The notes: generated from the letters alone by a model not told the origin. DNA of 42,500 nt from Prorocentrum cordatum (GCA_963575745.1 CAUYUJ010009369.1:130001-172500), one strand, 5' to 3'. Positions 9,027 to 20,590 are shown, counted from the stretch's first letter. Program-made: numbers and translations.

Positions 9027-9048
9027 TTGAGCCAAAATGGCTACGGAG
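9027..9048 (-). promoter_or_regulatory. Genomic DinoSL relict in the 5' UTR
   Basis: Read on the minus strand it is TCCGTAGCCATTTTGGCTCA plus AG, identical over 22 nt to the dinoflagellate spliced leader. It is preceded by a (TCC)n pyrimidine tract and followed by GGCGCGGG, not by a GT donor, so it is not an SL RNA gene. It marks the gene at 7077-8942 as descended from a retroposed trans-spliced transcript. The CCGTAG within it, after the pyrimidine tract, could itself act as a trans-splice acceptor. Confidence 0.92.
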
Positions 9049-9098
9049 AAGGAGGAGGAGGAGGAGGAGGAGGAGGAGGAGGAGGAGGAGGAGGAGGA
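9049..9098. repeat. (GGA)n microsatellite abutting the DinoSL relict
   Basis: On the minus strand this is about 50 nt of TCC/CTC directly before the DinoSL copy, in the position of a polypyrimidine tract for trans-splicing. Confidence 0.9.
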
Positions 9099-9895
9099 GC
9101 TCCCCGCGGATGCACAAGAGTATCCAGCAAACACGAAGAACACGAGGGTGCCCTGAGATCCGACGCTGCGAAACGATTGCAACTTCGTGAGACATCACGC
9201 CCGGAACCCTAGACCCCACCCGTCTGCGCCATTTTTTCGAGCCAGATCGATCCGTGATGTGAGTCGGGCCCGAACAAAAAAGCGAAGACGCCCGGGGTGA
9301 GCAAACTGCAGCGCCAGGATCTCAAGGGGGCCCTGGGCTCCGAGGCCCTGATCGGGCACCGCCCAAGCGCGTCCAGATCCAGCTCGCTTCCATCCGGGCT
9401 GGGCACCCTCAGGGGCCTGCAGAGGCCGTCGGAGGTCCCGAGGTGCCCCTCAGAGGCATCCAGAGGCCACCCGAGGGCTCCCTCCTCCCTCCTCCCTCCT
9501 CCTCCCTCCTCCTCCTCCTTCTCCTCCTTCTCCTCCTCCTCCTCCTCCTCCCAGAAAGGACAAGAGGCGCCCAGACACCTCGCTCGGCGACGACGGAGAA
9601 CTCCGACGTCGAGCTCTCTTCAATTCGGGGGGCGCCGGAAGCGGGGGTGTCGCAACTCGAGGCCCGAGGCATCTGCGCAGACGAGGGGGGGACCAGGGGA
9701 CGTATTGAAGCAACAAAAGGTGGGTCAGGAAAGCCGGAGAGATTTCACGGTCGTGGCCATGATATTCGCCACCGCCTTGGACGCCCGTTTTCTGGGAGCC
9801 TGTGTGGCCCCCGGCGCTGCTTGATTTGGGGCTAATTAAGATTGGATTTGGTATACTTTTGGGACCAGATTTGGACCAGATCGGGACCGGATTTG
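9099..9895. other. No gene recognised; contains a (CTC)n tract
   Basis: Presumed upstream region of the minus-strand gene ending at 7077. The only clear structure is a CTC/CCT triplet tract at 9477-9552. GGGACCAGATTTGGACCAGA-type short repeats occur at 9860-9895. Frames here show no recognisable domain. Confidence 0.5.
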
Positions 9896-10189
9896 GGATC
9901 GTCGCGGGGGGTGCTAAGGAGATAGGGAGATTATCAATGGATGCCATGGTGGGGTATGATCTATCTGCCTAACCTAGCTTAGAAGTGGGTTATTATTGCC
10001 CCAGGTTGCTCCGGGGGTATAATCACTCCGCTAAGTGGGCGGAGCCCACTTAGCCCAGGTCGCTAATTCCCCTAAGCCACTTGGGGCATGTGTCACCTGC
10101 TTATGGACTACGTCAAGCACGATATATCATATCCCATCTTGGCATCCACTGATCATCTCCCTATCCCCTTAGCAGCCCCCGCGCGATCC
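9896..10189. mobile_element. ~300-bp MITE with long TIRs, copy 1
   Basis: The left arm reads GGGATCG...CGCGGGGGGTGCTAAGG, GATAGGGAGAT and CAATGGATGCCA. The right arm is its inverse: TGGCATCCACTG, ATCTCCCTATCCCCTTAGCA and GCCCCCGCGCGATCC. The arms are about 50-55 bp. Copy 2 is at 38104-38408. Homology between the copies continues about 110 bp beyond the right arm (to about 10300 and 38510). Confidence 0.8.
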
Positions 10190-11982
10190 TAGTAGTCATA
10201 CCCAGACGTCCCAATGCCAATTCCCCGAGCCTCTCGACACCCTCCCGGGAGCCAAATTGTCGCACCGGTCCAGTTTCTGACAGTCGCGTGGCCCAGAAAC
10301 TACCTCTACGCTTATGATGTTGGATGCCCTGCTGAGGGCTCTACGCCGCGAAAAGTCCGAGATAACAAAAAAATAACTCAAAAATAGGTATTGCGGCCAT
10401 ACGAAAACAAACACGAAACTAACAGCAGAAATTGGTCACGTGATCCCGAAATGCGGGAGCCCGCGCCCAGAGAAAGGGCGGCGCAAAACGCAACTGCAGC
10501 CGCGCGCCTGGAACTGCGGGGGGGGCCTCTCATGGAATGTGGGCTTCGAGCGAACGCCTCAATCACATCGTCCGCGACGGGGCCCGCCGCGCAGCGTCAG
10601 GATGCGACGGGCCACGCGCGCGTGAACCGAACAATCGGAACGGCCCGCGCAGCACCGAAGGAAGAAACCCATCGTTTCTCGGGTGCCTTTTGGGAGCCTC
10701 TGGATTGGGTGCCTTTTGGAAGCCTCTGGGACCTTCCGCGGGGCGCCCAGGGGGTCCTTGGGTGGCTGTTGGGGCCATCGTGGCGGGAAGGTCTTGAAAT
10801 GGCAGTTCGTATTTCAGTTGGGCCGTTCTTGGGGCCCCTTTGGGCCGCGTTAGGCCCCCCTGGGATAACTTTTGGGCGGCGCGTTGCAATGGCGCACGGG
10901 GTATGATAGCATAGTGAGAGTTGCCATGGCAATTAGGAAAATGCACGATGACACAATGAGCGGTAGGAAGCGTGGCAGGGCACAGCCCAATGACGCGCGG
11001 GCCAGGTCGAGCCATCATGAGAGTGCGGTGGGGACCGCGGCGTTGCACGGCTGAGCAGGTGAAAGCACGATTTAGCGGGCGCGCCAGGGGGGCTACGTAG
11101 ATTGCGCGATAGAGGACGACGTAAACTAGAGTAGGAGAGGAGACGATGCGACCTAGCGCCCTAACTCATCTTCCACATCATCAACTGCCCCCGTCATGGG
11201 ACAGCTGGTGATATGGAAGAGGTGAGGTTGGGTTGGCCTCCTGTGGTTGCTCGGGCCTGGATGTGAGCAGGAGTTGATTAACGGCTCCAATATGGCTCTT
11301 GTATGTTGTGCTGCTACGTGTCGTGCCATGGCGAAACCTCCAACAACAATCCAGGTGCCAGCGATAGCCCTCCAAGAGGCCCACGAGAAGCATCCCACGA
11401 TACCCTCGCATGCACCCCCGAGGCTCCTGACCCACAGGCCAGGCAACGTGGCACGACCCTTGCCGAACCCATGAGCTGCCATGGTGGTTGGCAGAATGGA
11501 ACCAGTCGCTTGAATAACGAGGAAGGGGCCGATGGAAGACGAAGCGAGTCAGGGATACGATGGGGAAACTTGAGACAAGGACGATGACAAGGACAATCAT
11601 CAGGATAGACAGGGAGGCGAATGAGGACACGAATGGAGGACGAGGGGGCGATGACATGAGGTAGATGAATACCGAGAAAAAAGTGGTTAGGTTGCGTGTT
11701 TTTTTGTTGTTATGATTGGTCGCCGTGTTATCTTTCCCACCGCCTCGACTCCCCCTCACGCTCTGACACTTTCTCCTGTCTCGCAGGCTGGCCCGTCCGA
11801 GCGGGTCGAATGCCTGGCTGCGAGCTGGACCCCAGGAGGAGGATGAGGGCTCTGGATGGGGGCGGTCTGAGATGGGGTGGTGGGGGGCGGTTGGCGGGGA
11901 ACCATGTGGTTGGCCAAACGGGGTGGGGGGGTCCTTGCTATCCTCATCCCACTCCTGCGTGCATTCCTCCTCCACCGCCTCC
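10190..11982. other. Gene-free stretch downstream of the five-exon gene
   Basis: No supportable gene. 10670-10880 is a degenerate GGGAGCCTCTTGG/CCCTTTTGGGC array, the same motif family as at 19140-19420 and 37640-37800. Frames of 100-260 aa (for example minus 11975-11181) are compositionally biased and lack motifs. The last part is the 3' flank of the gene whose stop is at 11983. Confidence 0.5.
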
Positions 11983-14900
11983 TCAGAGCTTGACCCTCAT
12001 GGCCAAGGCGTCTTTCACCATCTTGGCGAGGAGGGCGGGCAGGAGCTGCTGGTAGTCCTGCACATACTTGCGGACCTCCCTGATCTCGCCCTGCACCTTG
12101 GTGCGCAGGCCCGCGGCCTGCTTCTCATTCCGGAAATGGTGCATCAGGACGCCCTGGAACTTGATGCGGCGGGCTCCGTAGATCTGCTGCTTGGCGTCGT
12201 CCACGACGACAGCCTCTTTCTCGACCATCGCAGTGTCGCAATACTTCTCATAAAGATCCAGGGTCTCAGGGATTCCAACCGAGAGTGGCATCGATGATGG
12301 TGCCCCCTGTCACTGATCGAAACGCCTTGGGGGCGACGATGGGCGGGCAAGGGTGGGGCGATGGCGAGAGGCGGGGGCATTCGCCGCGATAGCGGCCCCC
12401 CGAGGAAGAGCGGACCGCGGACACCCAGGACGCGAGAAACTGAACAACCCAAAACGCGTTGCATTGGGGAGCGCGGTGGCGACATGGGGGCACCATCAAC
12501 GTTGCGCAATTCGATTGGCACCGCCTGCTGCAATCCAGACGTCGCATCGACCAGCGCATTGGGGTCCGCCTTCAGCACGGTCTTGGACGCGTGCTCCGAG
12601 AACTCAGCCCAGGTCTCACCTCTGAACGCGTCCACCCAGTACTCCCCGTTGTCCATGCCGCCGTTCAGCGGCTTGATTTCATTCAGCTTGACCTCGAGGG
12701 CAGCCTTGCTCTTCTTGATGTAGGCGCCGTGCAGCTCAGTCAGGAACTTGGTCGCGTCGTCAAGCATCTTACTCGCAGCGGCGGGGTGGTCTGCATCGGC
12801 GCTGGCGGAGATGAGCTCGTGGAGCTGCTTCGTGCACCTGTCCAGTGACACAACCAGGTCGAAGTTGTTCGCCGTCGCCCTGTCATCCATGCAAGAGCCG
12901 TGGGCCGCCAACTCCTGCAGCAGACCGTCGATCGTGATAGTCTTGTTGATCATCGACACCTTGGCTTGCACGCCGTCGATGGTCGTGCCGCACTGCGTGG
13001 TCAACCCTTCTGCAGCAATGATAAGTTCACGGAGCTTGGCATTGTCGAAGTTGGTCTTCCCGATCTCCATCGCCACGTACTCTGCGACATTGTCGGCCAG
13101 GCCGACCGCCGCGATGGCAATCGCATGGTCGCGGGGGACGTTGAGCTCGCGAATGGCGTTGACCATGGCGTTGCACTCAGTCAGCTTAAACTCTCGCAAC
13201 CACGCCGTCTCCTGGCCAGCGGCGGCCGACTTGGCCATCTCCTTCATCTGCTTGGTCAGCTCGGCCAGCTTGACGGCGAGTCCCATGTCCCCGCAACTTC
13301 GCACCGAGGGACATCATCGTCTGGTTCAACTCCTCGGCCATGGGATAGAGGATGACTGCTTCGGAGAGTACTGCCTGCCAATCCTGGATGAACTTCTCGC
13401 TCACATTGTCGGGCGTCGCACAAGCGGCCATGAAGACCTTGCTCTTGCCCAGGATGGTTCCCAGCGCCGTGTCTAACAGATTGGCAGTGGCAGCAGGCGG
13501 CAGCTTCTCCTTGAACTCGCCGAGCCTGGCGATTGCATCCTGCACCCGCGGAACGAACTCCGCTGGGTCATCGGTCAGCGCGGCAAAGACGGCGACGACG
13601 TCGTCGTACTGGGACGCCAGCTTGTTGACATCCTTGGCGCAGCGGACGTACCCCTGCAGCCTGGAGTTCCAGAAGTCAGTGGCCTCAATTGCTGCAGCCA
13701 CCAAGGCAGTCACAGTCCTCGAAGTCTTGCCCATGTGCGAACTCAGCAACAACATGTCGTCCTGGAGGGTTTGGGAGCGCAGCCGTGCATCGAAGCCCTG
13801 GCATCGTTACTCAACCACGCCGTGGGCCTCGACCAAGAGACCCCCACCGAGGAAAACAGTCAACGGCCCTTGGCACCGACAACCCAAACGCCGCAAGCTC
13901 CGTAGACACTACATATACACGCAAACACTAAACATCATACATACGCACGTGTAGCCCAGGAAACGAATGGCTAATCGTAGCTAGCGGCGGTTGGGTGTCG
14001 AATCGGTGTGTGCGCAAAGCACACTTTAAGGCCACTGTCCAAATGCTGCCCGCGGAGGCCGTCCGAGCCCAGAGCTACGAGACAGCCCCAGATCGTGTTC
14101 CACTCTTCCAAGGCCGCTGCAACCGCGTTCTCCGCCTCCACGAGGTCAATGTCAGCAAAGGCATCTCGGCAATGCGCCGCCAAGCTGATCACCTCGGACA
14201 CGGTGTCGGGCCCCTGGCGGATCAATTGGATGAACACTTTCTCGAAAACGACCTTGTTGAAGAGCTGGATTTTGTGGCACATCTGTTCTCCGCACGCTGC
14301 CACACAAGGGGCCTTGGGGTCGAACGCCATCTCGTCGCCCATGCCCCACGGCTTGCAGATCTTGATCACGAGGCTCCAGTTCTTCTCGGCGATGACGGCT
14401 TGCAGCCTCTTCGTCGCCAGGGCGGTCTGCACGACGTCGGGCCACTCCACGGACTCCTGCATCATCTTGTCGATGTGGGGCGTGAGCTCGCTCATCGGCG
14501 TGACCTTGATGGACTCAGGGGCGCGCTTCTCCGCAGACTCCGCCAACTTGATGAGATTCGCCATCAGCGCAGCGTCCAGGTTCGCCTGCTCGTTGGAAGA
14601 TGCCCTCATTCTCCCGAGCGCCTTCTTGGCCCCTGACATGGTGCGCCCATCCAGCTTGCCAGTCATGATGGCAGCCAGGTTGAGCTTGGTCTTCCACTTC
14701 TCGATGCATCCTGGCGGGGTCGGGTTTGCACGCAGACTCTGCCAACGCGCTCGTGAGAGCTCGGCACCGCGCAGCACCGCACGGCCACCGTGCAGGGGCT
14801 GTTCCCACGAGTGCGAGGCCCAACGCTGCATGGTTCCAGTTCGGGACCAGGGCGAACCGACGCATGCCGACCCCCAAAGGCGACAGGCCCCCTCCCCCAA

Positions 14901-16416
14901 TACAGCACATTCCCAGCTCACGGTGGCAACGAGGATAGGCCGCAAACGTTCAGAACCCGACGAAAGGCCATGCACATTTGAAACAAGACCCGAATGAGTC
15001 CTGCAGTCTCGCCAGATCCTGGAGCCAAGCTGCCTCTGGTCAGGCCGCTTGCATGGCTCAGTCGCGATGCGGCAACGCTGCGAGCGCCATCATCGGAGTC
15101 TCCGTCTGCGTCGGCACTTCCTGGAGTCCCTGCAGAGGAGCGAACGGACGCGAGAGGGCCAGCCTTAGTCGGCGTAGCATACATGCCAGGGCAACTTCCG
15201 CCAAGAGAGCTACAGCCTGAGACCGCGGCCGCCGCCGCGGCGCCATCACTGAAGACATCATCATCTGATTGACACTCGCCTGCCCCAGGTTGGCCGCCCC
15301 CCCCTCTGTCGCCATGTAGTCCAGCATCGGGCCTGACTCCGTTCTTCTCCTTGTTGAATTTGTCCAAGAACTCCTCCACGGTCTGAGTGTGCATGTTCTC
15401 GTCTTTCAATAGAAGCTGGCGCGTGCCGACGTCGTCGATCGTCTTGCCGTGGAAGTGGGCGAGGTAACTATTGGCCTGGTTGCTCCACAGATTGTTGGCG
15501 GCTGACATGTGGGCGACCTCCTTGCCGACATTCGTCTCGAGGATGATTTCCAGGCTCCGGAATGGCCGAGACTCGTCCCTGAAGCACATCACTGTTTCGT
15601 CCTTGGATGGGTCCTGCTCCGACGGCACCTTGACTGTCGGGAGGTGGCTCGTCGACGACTTCGGCAGCTGCTTCTTCTGCTTCGCGGCCTGCCTGAGCTC
15701 CTTGTCGTTGGCGCAGACGAAGGCCCTCGTCACCCTCAGCCTGCATGTCACCTCGGAGGTCACAGACGCGCGATCGCGAGGCGCGCCGCCAGACTCCCTG
15801 AGAGTCCGAGCCTGCGAGACAGCGGCCTGCGCATCCTTGACGCTGGCGTTCTGCTCACACAACTCCTGCCACGTCCAGTGCGCGAAGGCGAGGTCCCACA
15901 ACTCGAAGCACTCCTGGCAGCCATCGTCGAGCGGCACCTGGGAGCCGCCTGGGGGCGTCTTGTAGCGGGCCCACTTCTTGTCCTGCTGGGGGGGCAAGTG
16001 GCAGCATGCGCAACATATAACCTGTCTTCCTGAGTGCCCTTGGAGGCACACCTTCCTAACAAAAGCTCTCACCGACCACCCCTACGTAGGCATTGCAGCC
16101 CACCGCGGCGGCCTGACCAGCGAATAACACTCAGACAAAAAGTGAAACCACGCCCCAACCAGGGGCACCGTGCTTTTGGGCTAGGTTTGAAGGGCATGCG
16201 GCGACTTGCTTCATCCCAACAATCCTTGGCTTTCGCATGGCACAGCCCGCACTTGCAGCCGTCGCCCATCATGCGCTTCTTCTTGGGGTTCACCGCGGGC
16301 GGCGGAGCGTCGAAGTCGCCAGCGCCGCCGCTGCTGGCAGCAGGTGCAGAGCGCTTCCTGGCCGCCTTGGAAGAGGCAGCTGCCACGGACAGGCCGCCGC
16401 TGCCTCCCCCAGACAT
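11983..16416 (-). CDS. Five-exon dinoflagellate protein of unknown function, Cys motifs near N-terminus, helical C-terminus
   Basis: Inferred exons are E1 16416 to about 16190, E2 about 16005 to about 14975, E3 14710-14025, E4 13797-12501 and E5 12306-11983. Phases agree for E3-E4-E5. E1 starts MSGGGSGGLSVAAASSK and carries CKCGLC and a later KARC. E2 resumes QDKKWARYKTPP with DDGCQECFELWDLAF and TWQELC. Together these give a zinc-ribbon-like cysteine pattern split by an intron. E3-E5 are Ala/Leu/Lys-rich and mostly helical, with no known enzyme motif. E5 ends LLPALLAKMVKDALAMRVKL. In E4 the frame changes by one base at a CCCC run (13289-13292); one G fewer on the minus strand gives a continuous MMSLGAKLRDMGLAVKL. 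In E2, two frames compete after about 15320 near a C run (15297-15305). E1/E2 and E2/E3 boundaries are uncertain. I cannot assign a function. Confidence 0.65.
12307..12500 (-). other. 194-nt intron with inverted repeats at its ends
   Basis: Donor AAC|GTTGATGG and acceptor GACAG|GGGG both fall in phase 0 and join ELRN to GAPSSMPLSVG. GATGGTGCCCCC begins 3 nt inside the donor, and its inverse GGGGGCACCATC straddles the acceptor, so almost the whole intron is bounded by a 12-17-bp inverted repeat. No clear target duplication is seen. Confidence 0.65.
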
Positions 16417-18303
16417 CGGCAGCTCGGATGCTGCCAAGGAAGACAGCTGTGAAGTGGCAGCGAACAAAAAACAAAAACAGTACACTGCTGCTGAGGGCAG
16501 CTCTGATCCAACAATGCAATGGCATTCGAACGGAGCCCTGATCTAGAATGGACCTCTGACACCAAGGGCGAGAGATGACGGGCCTCCCAGTCGTCGCAGC
16601 TGGACACCGCCCCCGAACACACAGCAGGACTCAACATGCATCACGCTTGGACTTCCTTCAGGCAGAACAGACATTACTCAAGACATGGCTGGGGCCCCGT
16701 AGCAGGCTGCTTGCTGCGTGGCCTGAAGAAGGCCCATACAGGCATGGAGAATGCCTCGTGCACCAATGGGGACGATCGCAGAAGACAACTGTAGGGGCAC
16801 GGGGAGGTCGTGGTTATTAGGCCTCGGTGGAGCTATCCCCCCCTTACCCCGTTTGTTGCCGTAGCCGTTTCCTAACAGGCCCCATTCCGATTTCCACCTC
16901 CCCCCTTTTCCGCCGTGTTCGGTCGCTTCGCCATGGGCGTCGACCGAGCGGGTGGCAGTTGCAGCCCCCAAAGGGTTCTGGGCCCGCGATGCGTTGGGGC
17001 TTGGGTGGGGGTCTTGACAACTTGCCGCGTTAAAGGGTAGTGCTTGCGACAGATTACATGCCCCCGGAGAAGTCCACGGACCCCCCATGGGGGAGTCCAA
17101 CAGGGGTTCGTGGACCCCCCCCCAGGGGGGGGTCTGTGCACTCCTAGGGGGTGGCATTTCTGCAGCACATTGTGGACGCATCCTGGCCCTGTCGTGGGGT
17201 CCTATGGGGGCTCTCTCGGAGCCTGCTTAGGGGGCCTAAGATGGACCTCTAGGAGGCGCTCCATAAATTTCAAGCCCCCCCCCCCCAACCACGCAGCAAG
17301 CAGCCGTCATAGCTCGGGGTGGGGGTCTTCGCTGAGGACAGCCTCTCGATGACCATGTAGAGCAGCAGACCTGTCGCACTGAGTATGCTTCTGGTTTCAA
17401 CGCCGCCGAACCGACGGGGGAAGAAGGCACAAACAGCAAACTTCATATCCGTCTGTTGCGCGTTTTTCAAAGCCGCCGAACCGACTGAAAATTGTGTCAC
17501 CCACCAGCCCCACAGCCTCGGCGCCCACAGCCCTCTGGGGACACAGCTAAACATTGCTAGACACGTGTTCGACGCTGTCGACGCTAGGCTAACCCCCGCA
17601 AGCTACCCACCTACAACCCCCTTAACACATCAGCCTTGCATCAGATTTTCCACGCAGTTGTTCAAGCCATCGCGCCCCCCCAGGAATGTGGGCGCCAGAC
17701 TTAAGGGACCGATGCATTTCTTGGGGCCCTGGACCCGCGTGCGATGACTCCTTCGCCCCCGTTCTAGGACGGACGTTGTTGAGTTGTACGTTTAAGCGGG
17801 GTTCTCGAGGAAGAGGGCCAGGGGAGCGACAGAGGCGGTCGTTCTTCGTCGCTCAGGCGCTCTCGCCGCCAGATAACACTGCTCAGCTGCGGCTCGCAGA
17901 GACACAACTACACTCGCAGGAGTTCGAGGAGGGCCCCGACCAAGCCCGCGGGATCCTCCTCGTTCTTTAACTTGCGATTCACCCCCCATTGATCGTGCTA
18001 CTCATGTCGCTCCTCCGCCCCCCTCCTCATCCTCCTTCACCCTCCGCCACCCCCCTCCCGCGTCGGCAATCGCCCCCTCCTGGACGGCGCCCTCCGAACT
18101 CTCGCCGAGCCCAGCCTGATCGCTGGCCAGTCGAGCAGCCGATTGAGATGGCGAAACGACTGAAACCAAACCAGGAACCGTTAAATTTCGCACCACACGG
18201 TGGATACCATAAACCAGGGAACTCACGTCGATAGCCTGAAAGTTGACACCATCCAACCCATCTCAACCAGCTGATCGCACCGAAACTCACTTCCTACGCC
18301 CTG
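16417..18303. other. No gene recognised
   Basis: The presumed upstream region of the five-exon gene lies at the left end of this stretch. 17070-17160 has C-run/G-run hairpins (GGACCCCCC and GGGGGGTC). GCCGCCGAACCGAC occurs twice (17400-17490). 18000-18070 is CTCC-rich. No frame shows a domain. A partial SL-like CCGTAGCC at 16858 is too short to call. Confidence 0.5.
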
Positions 18304-20006
18304 TTAGTCCGAGCTGTACTCCTCAGAGTCGTTCCCTTGCTCCACGACGGCCGCTGGTTGGCCATGCAGGGGGATGCGCTTGAGCTCGGCGATGGTGACA
18401 GCCTTGGTGAGGAGATGGGCTGGCTTCGCGTGGATCGTGACGTCTTTGTTCTTGAGCTAGGTCGAGCATAATATATTAGATAGGGACGTCGTATAGGAGG
18501 CTTGTAAAACGGACAATAGAGTAGAGCATATAGGAGCAGAGGAGACCGACGCTGAAATAACTAAAGTAAACTAAGGGGCCCCAGGGCCAGAAATTGCATG
18601 TGTCTTCCCGTTGCTAGAGGTGACATTCCCTGGTGGGAATTGAGCAAGGAGCAAGGGATAATAAGAGAGAGGGGAATATCAGCACACGGAACATAACATA
18701 GCTCGCCCGAACAGGGTAACATTGGACTCGCAAGGGTAGAGCACAGCGGAGCAATGAGCATACAGGGGTACAGTAGACTAGAATAGAACATATAAATTGC
18801 AATCCTTGATCATCTTCGTCTGGGACGCCTCCACGCGCTTGGCCGAGATCTTCGCGATCCCTGGGATGATCACGATGCCCTTCTGCTTCAGCTCGCGCCT
18901 GCACACTGCCTCGAGCGCGCAGAGAACCCTCACGACGTCGTAGTGCGAAACCTTCTGACTGGGGGGCGCCGGCGCTGACGACTTGAACAATGACCAAATT
19001 GTTGACGCTTCGCGGCTCCCCACCATCCCATCCAGAAACGATGCCCAGAGGAATTGCCTCGATCAGGGAAGTGGGCAGCACACAGAAGAAGCCATTATGA
19101 GGCATCTTTGGATATCTTGAGCCATCTTGGAGGTCATCGTGCCCCCCCCAGGCGCTCTTGGGGTCATCTTAACCAGTGCCCCCCCAAGAGGCCAACATGT
19201 GGCCAAAACCTTAGTACAATCAATGATTGGACATTCTCGCCGAGGCCTCTTGGAGCATCTTGGGTGCATCTGGGTGGTCTTTTGGGGCCTCTTGGCGGTC
19301 TCTTGGGAGCCTCTTGAGGGCATCCTGAGGGCCGCTTGGGGCGTCCTGGCCACCTCTTGGGGCCCTCTTGGGCCTTGGGGCACCTTTGGGGGCCTTAGGG
19401 GTCATCTGTGGGCCATCTTGGGTGTGATCGATCGCAGGAGGGGGGTGCTAATTACAGCCCCCCCCCCTCAGGATGCCAAAATGGTGCCAAAACCACAGTA
19501 AACCAAATGATTTTGGCGTCCTCGCCGAGGCCGTTTTGGACGCTCCGACGGCTCGCGGGCCCCCCCGTCCAGGTCCGGGGGAGGGGGCAGGGGGAGGGGT
19601 AAACCCCTCCCCGAAGGGGAACAAGGATGGGTGGACGAGGACACTCTCTAAACCACCGACGCCCAGAGGGCTGGTGGGACAAGATTTGCAAGTCGTCGTC
19701 GACCCCCCCCCCCTCCCCCCGCCTCGCCAGTGGGCGCCTCGGGGCCGCGGCGAGGGCGACGTCGAGGAGGGGGGAAGGGCGGCGAGGGAAGTCGACGACG
19801 ACGCCGACGAAGACAGGGATGGGAACCTTCGCCCCAGCTGCGCCGACACGGCCCCACATGTTCTCGGTCTCCTCGCTGACCGCCAGGTGCAGGGAGCCCT
19901 TGTCTAGGGCCCTCTTGTGCGGGGCGAGCTTGGCAGGAGCAGGACCACCAGCGGCGCCAGCTGCGTCTCCGTGAGGCTGCTGCGGAAGAGGGCCTTGATC
20001 GGCCAT
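18304..20006 (-). CDS. HU-like (bacterial histone-like) DNA-binding protein, three exons, about 169 aa
   Basis: Exons are 20006-19827 (starts MADQGPLPQQPHGD, a disordered A/P-rich leader), 18981-18805 and 18456-18304. All junctions are in phase 0. Exon 2 gives SHYDVVRVLCALEAVCRREL, then KQKGIVIIPGIAKISAKR, matching the helix-turn-helix then GxxxIPGxxxI strand start of HU/IHF-type domains. Exon 3 resumes LKNKDVTIHAKPAHLLTKAV, the VxxKPA...K strand and C-terminal helix, and ends in the acidic tail EQGNDSEEYSSD. Exon 3 is short and only makes sense after splicing. The exon 2 donor appears to be AAG|GATTGC (GA, non-canonical) and the first donor AAG|GTTCCC is less certain. HU-like domains are multiplied in dinoflagellates, whose chromatin has little histone. 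Nuclear DNA binding is the likely role. Confidence 0.75.
18992..19679 (-). repeat. ~0.68-kb repeat in HU-like intron 1, inverted copy at 22941-23609
   Basis: Read on the minus strand it begins TCCCACCAGCCCTCTGGGCG, passes CCTCCCC runs, GGCCTCGGCGAGG and a CCAAGAGGC-rich core, and ends CGCGAAGCGTCAACAATTTG. The same order of blocks is read on the plus strand at 22941-23609. It fills most of intron 1 and stops 10 nt before the exon 2 acceptor, so it inserted within, or helped form, that intron. Confidence 0.85.
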
Positions 20007-20439
20007 CGCGCGCCAGGAGACCTTGGACGCTCCTTGCCTGGGCGAGGAACGGGGGCTCTCTCCAGAGCAAGAAGCTTGATCCTGGAAGCCCACTGGGGTT
20101 GGCGGGCAGGGAGGTGGGGAGCGAGAACAGAGCAATGTTGCCAGAACCCCTGAACTCCACGACTCCGAAACTCTCCAGCCTCGCCGCAAACAGGAATGCC
20201 AGAACCGCCGAGGAGAACAGCTCCCTCCACCTGGCCCAACGGCGGCCATCCTGACATCAGTGCGACGAGAGCCTGCTGCAATGAGGCCGACCCCAGCCAG
20301 GGCAGTAGAGCAACCCACAACGTGCACGAACTACCAGATCGCAATCAGGACAAGGGTGGGCGGGGGGGGGGACTTAGGGCACGCAGCCACGACAGCATAT
20401 GTACACGCAAGTGGTATACGCCGATGCATGTATACATGG

Positions 20440-20590
20440 CTTTAGTGCTGCCTGGACCTACTTTTGACTTACTTTGGACCTACTTTTGACCTACTTTAGA
20501 CCTACTTGCGAACTGCCGTAACCTACTTTTGACCTACTTGTGACCTACTTTTGACCTACTTGTGACCTACTTGTGACCTACTTTTGCACA
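20440..20590. repeat. Short tandem repeat of GACCTACTTTT
   Basis: About twelve units of GACCTACTTTT/GACCTACTTGT, 11-12 bp each. Isolated units (GACCTACTTT, GACCTATC, AAGTAGGT) continue to about 20900, with similar ones near 31160-31190. Confidence 0.9.

Noticed and set aside
9027-9048. Spliced-leader RNA gene
   Set aside because: The 22-nt leader is followed by GGCGCGGG, not a GT donor and Sm-type intron, and it sits in a protein gene's 5' region.
11181-11975. Minus-strand 264-aa frame after the five-exon gene
   Set aside because: It follows that gene's stop codon, is compositionally biased and has no motif or start context.
14025-14975. Plus-strand frames of 213 and 329 aa at 13995-14997
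   Set aside because: They are antisense to exon 3 of the five-exon gene, whose phase and splice sites are consistent on the minus strand.
16855-16872. Possible third DinoSL relict (GCCGTAGCCGTTTCC, plus strand)
   Set aside because: Only CCGTAGCC and part of the following T run match; the diagnostic TTTTGGCTCAAG is missing and no plus-strand gene follows.
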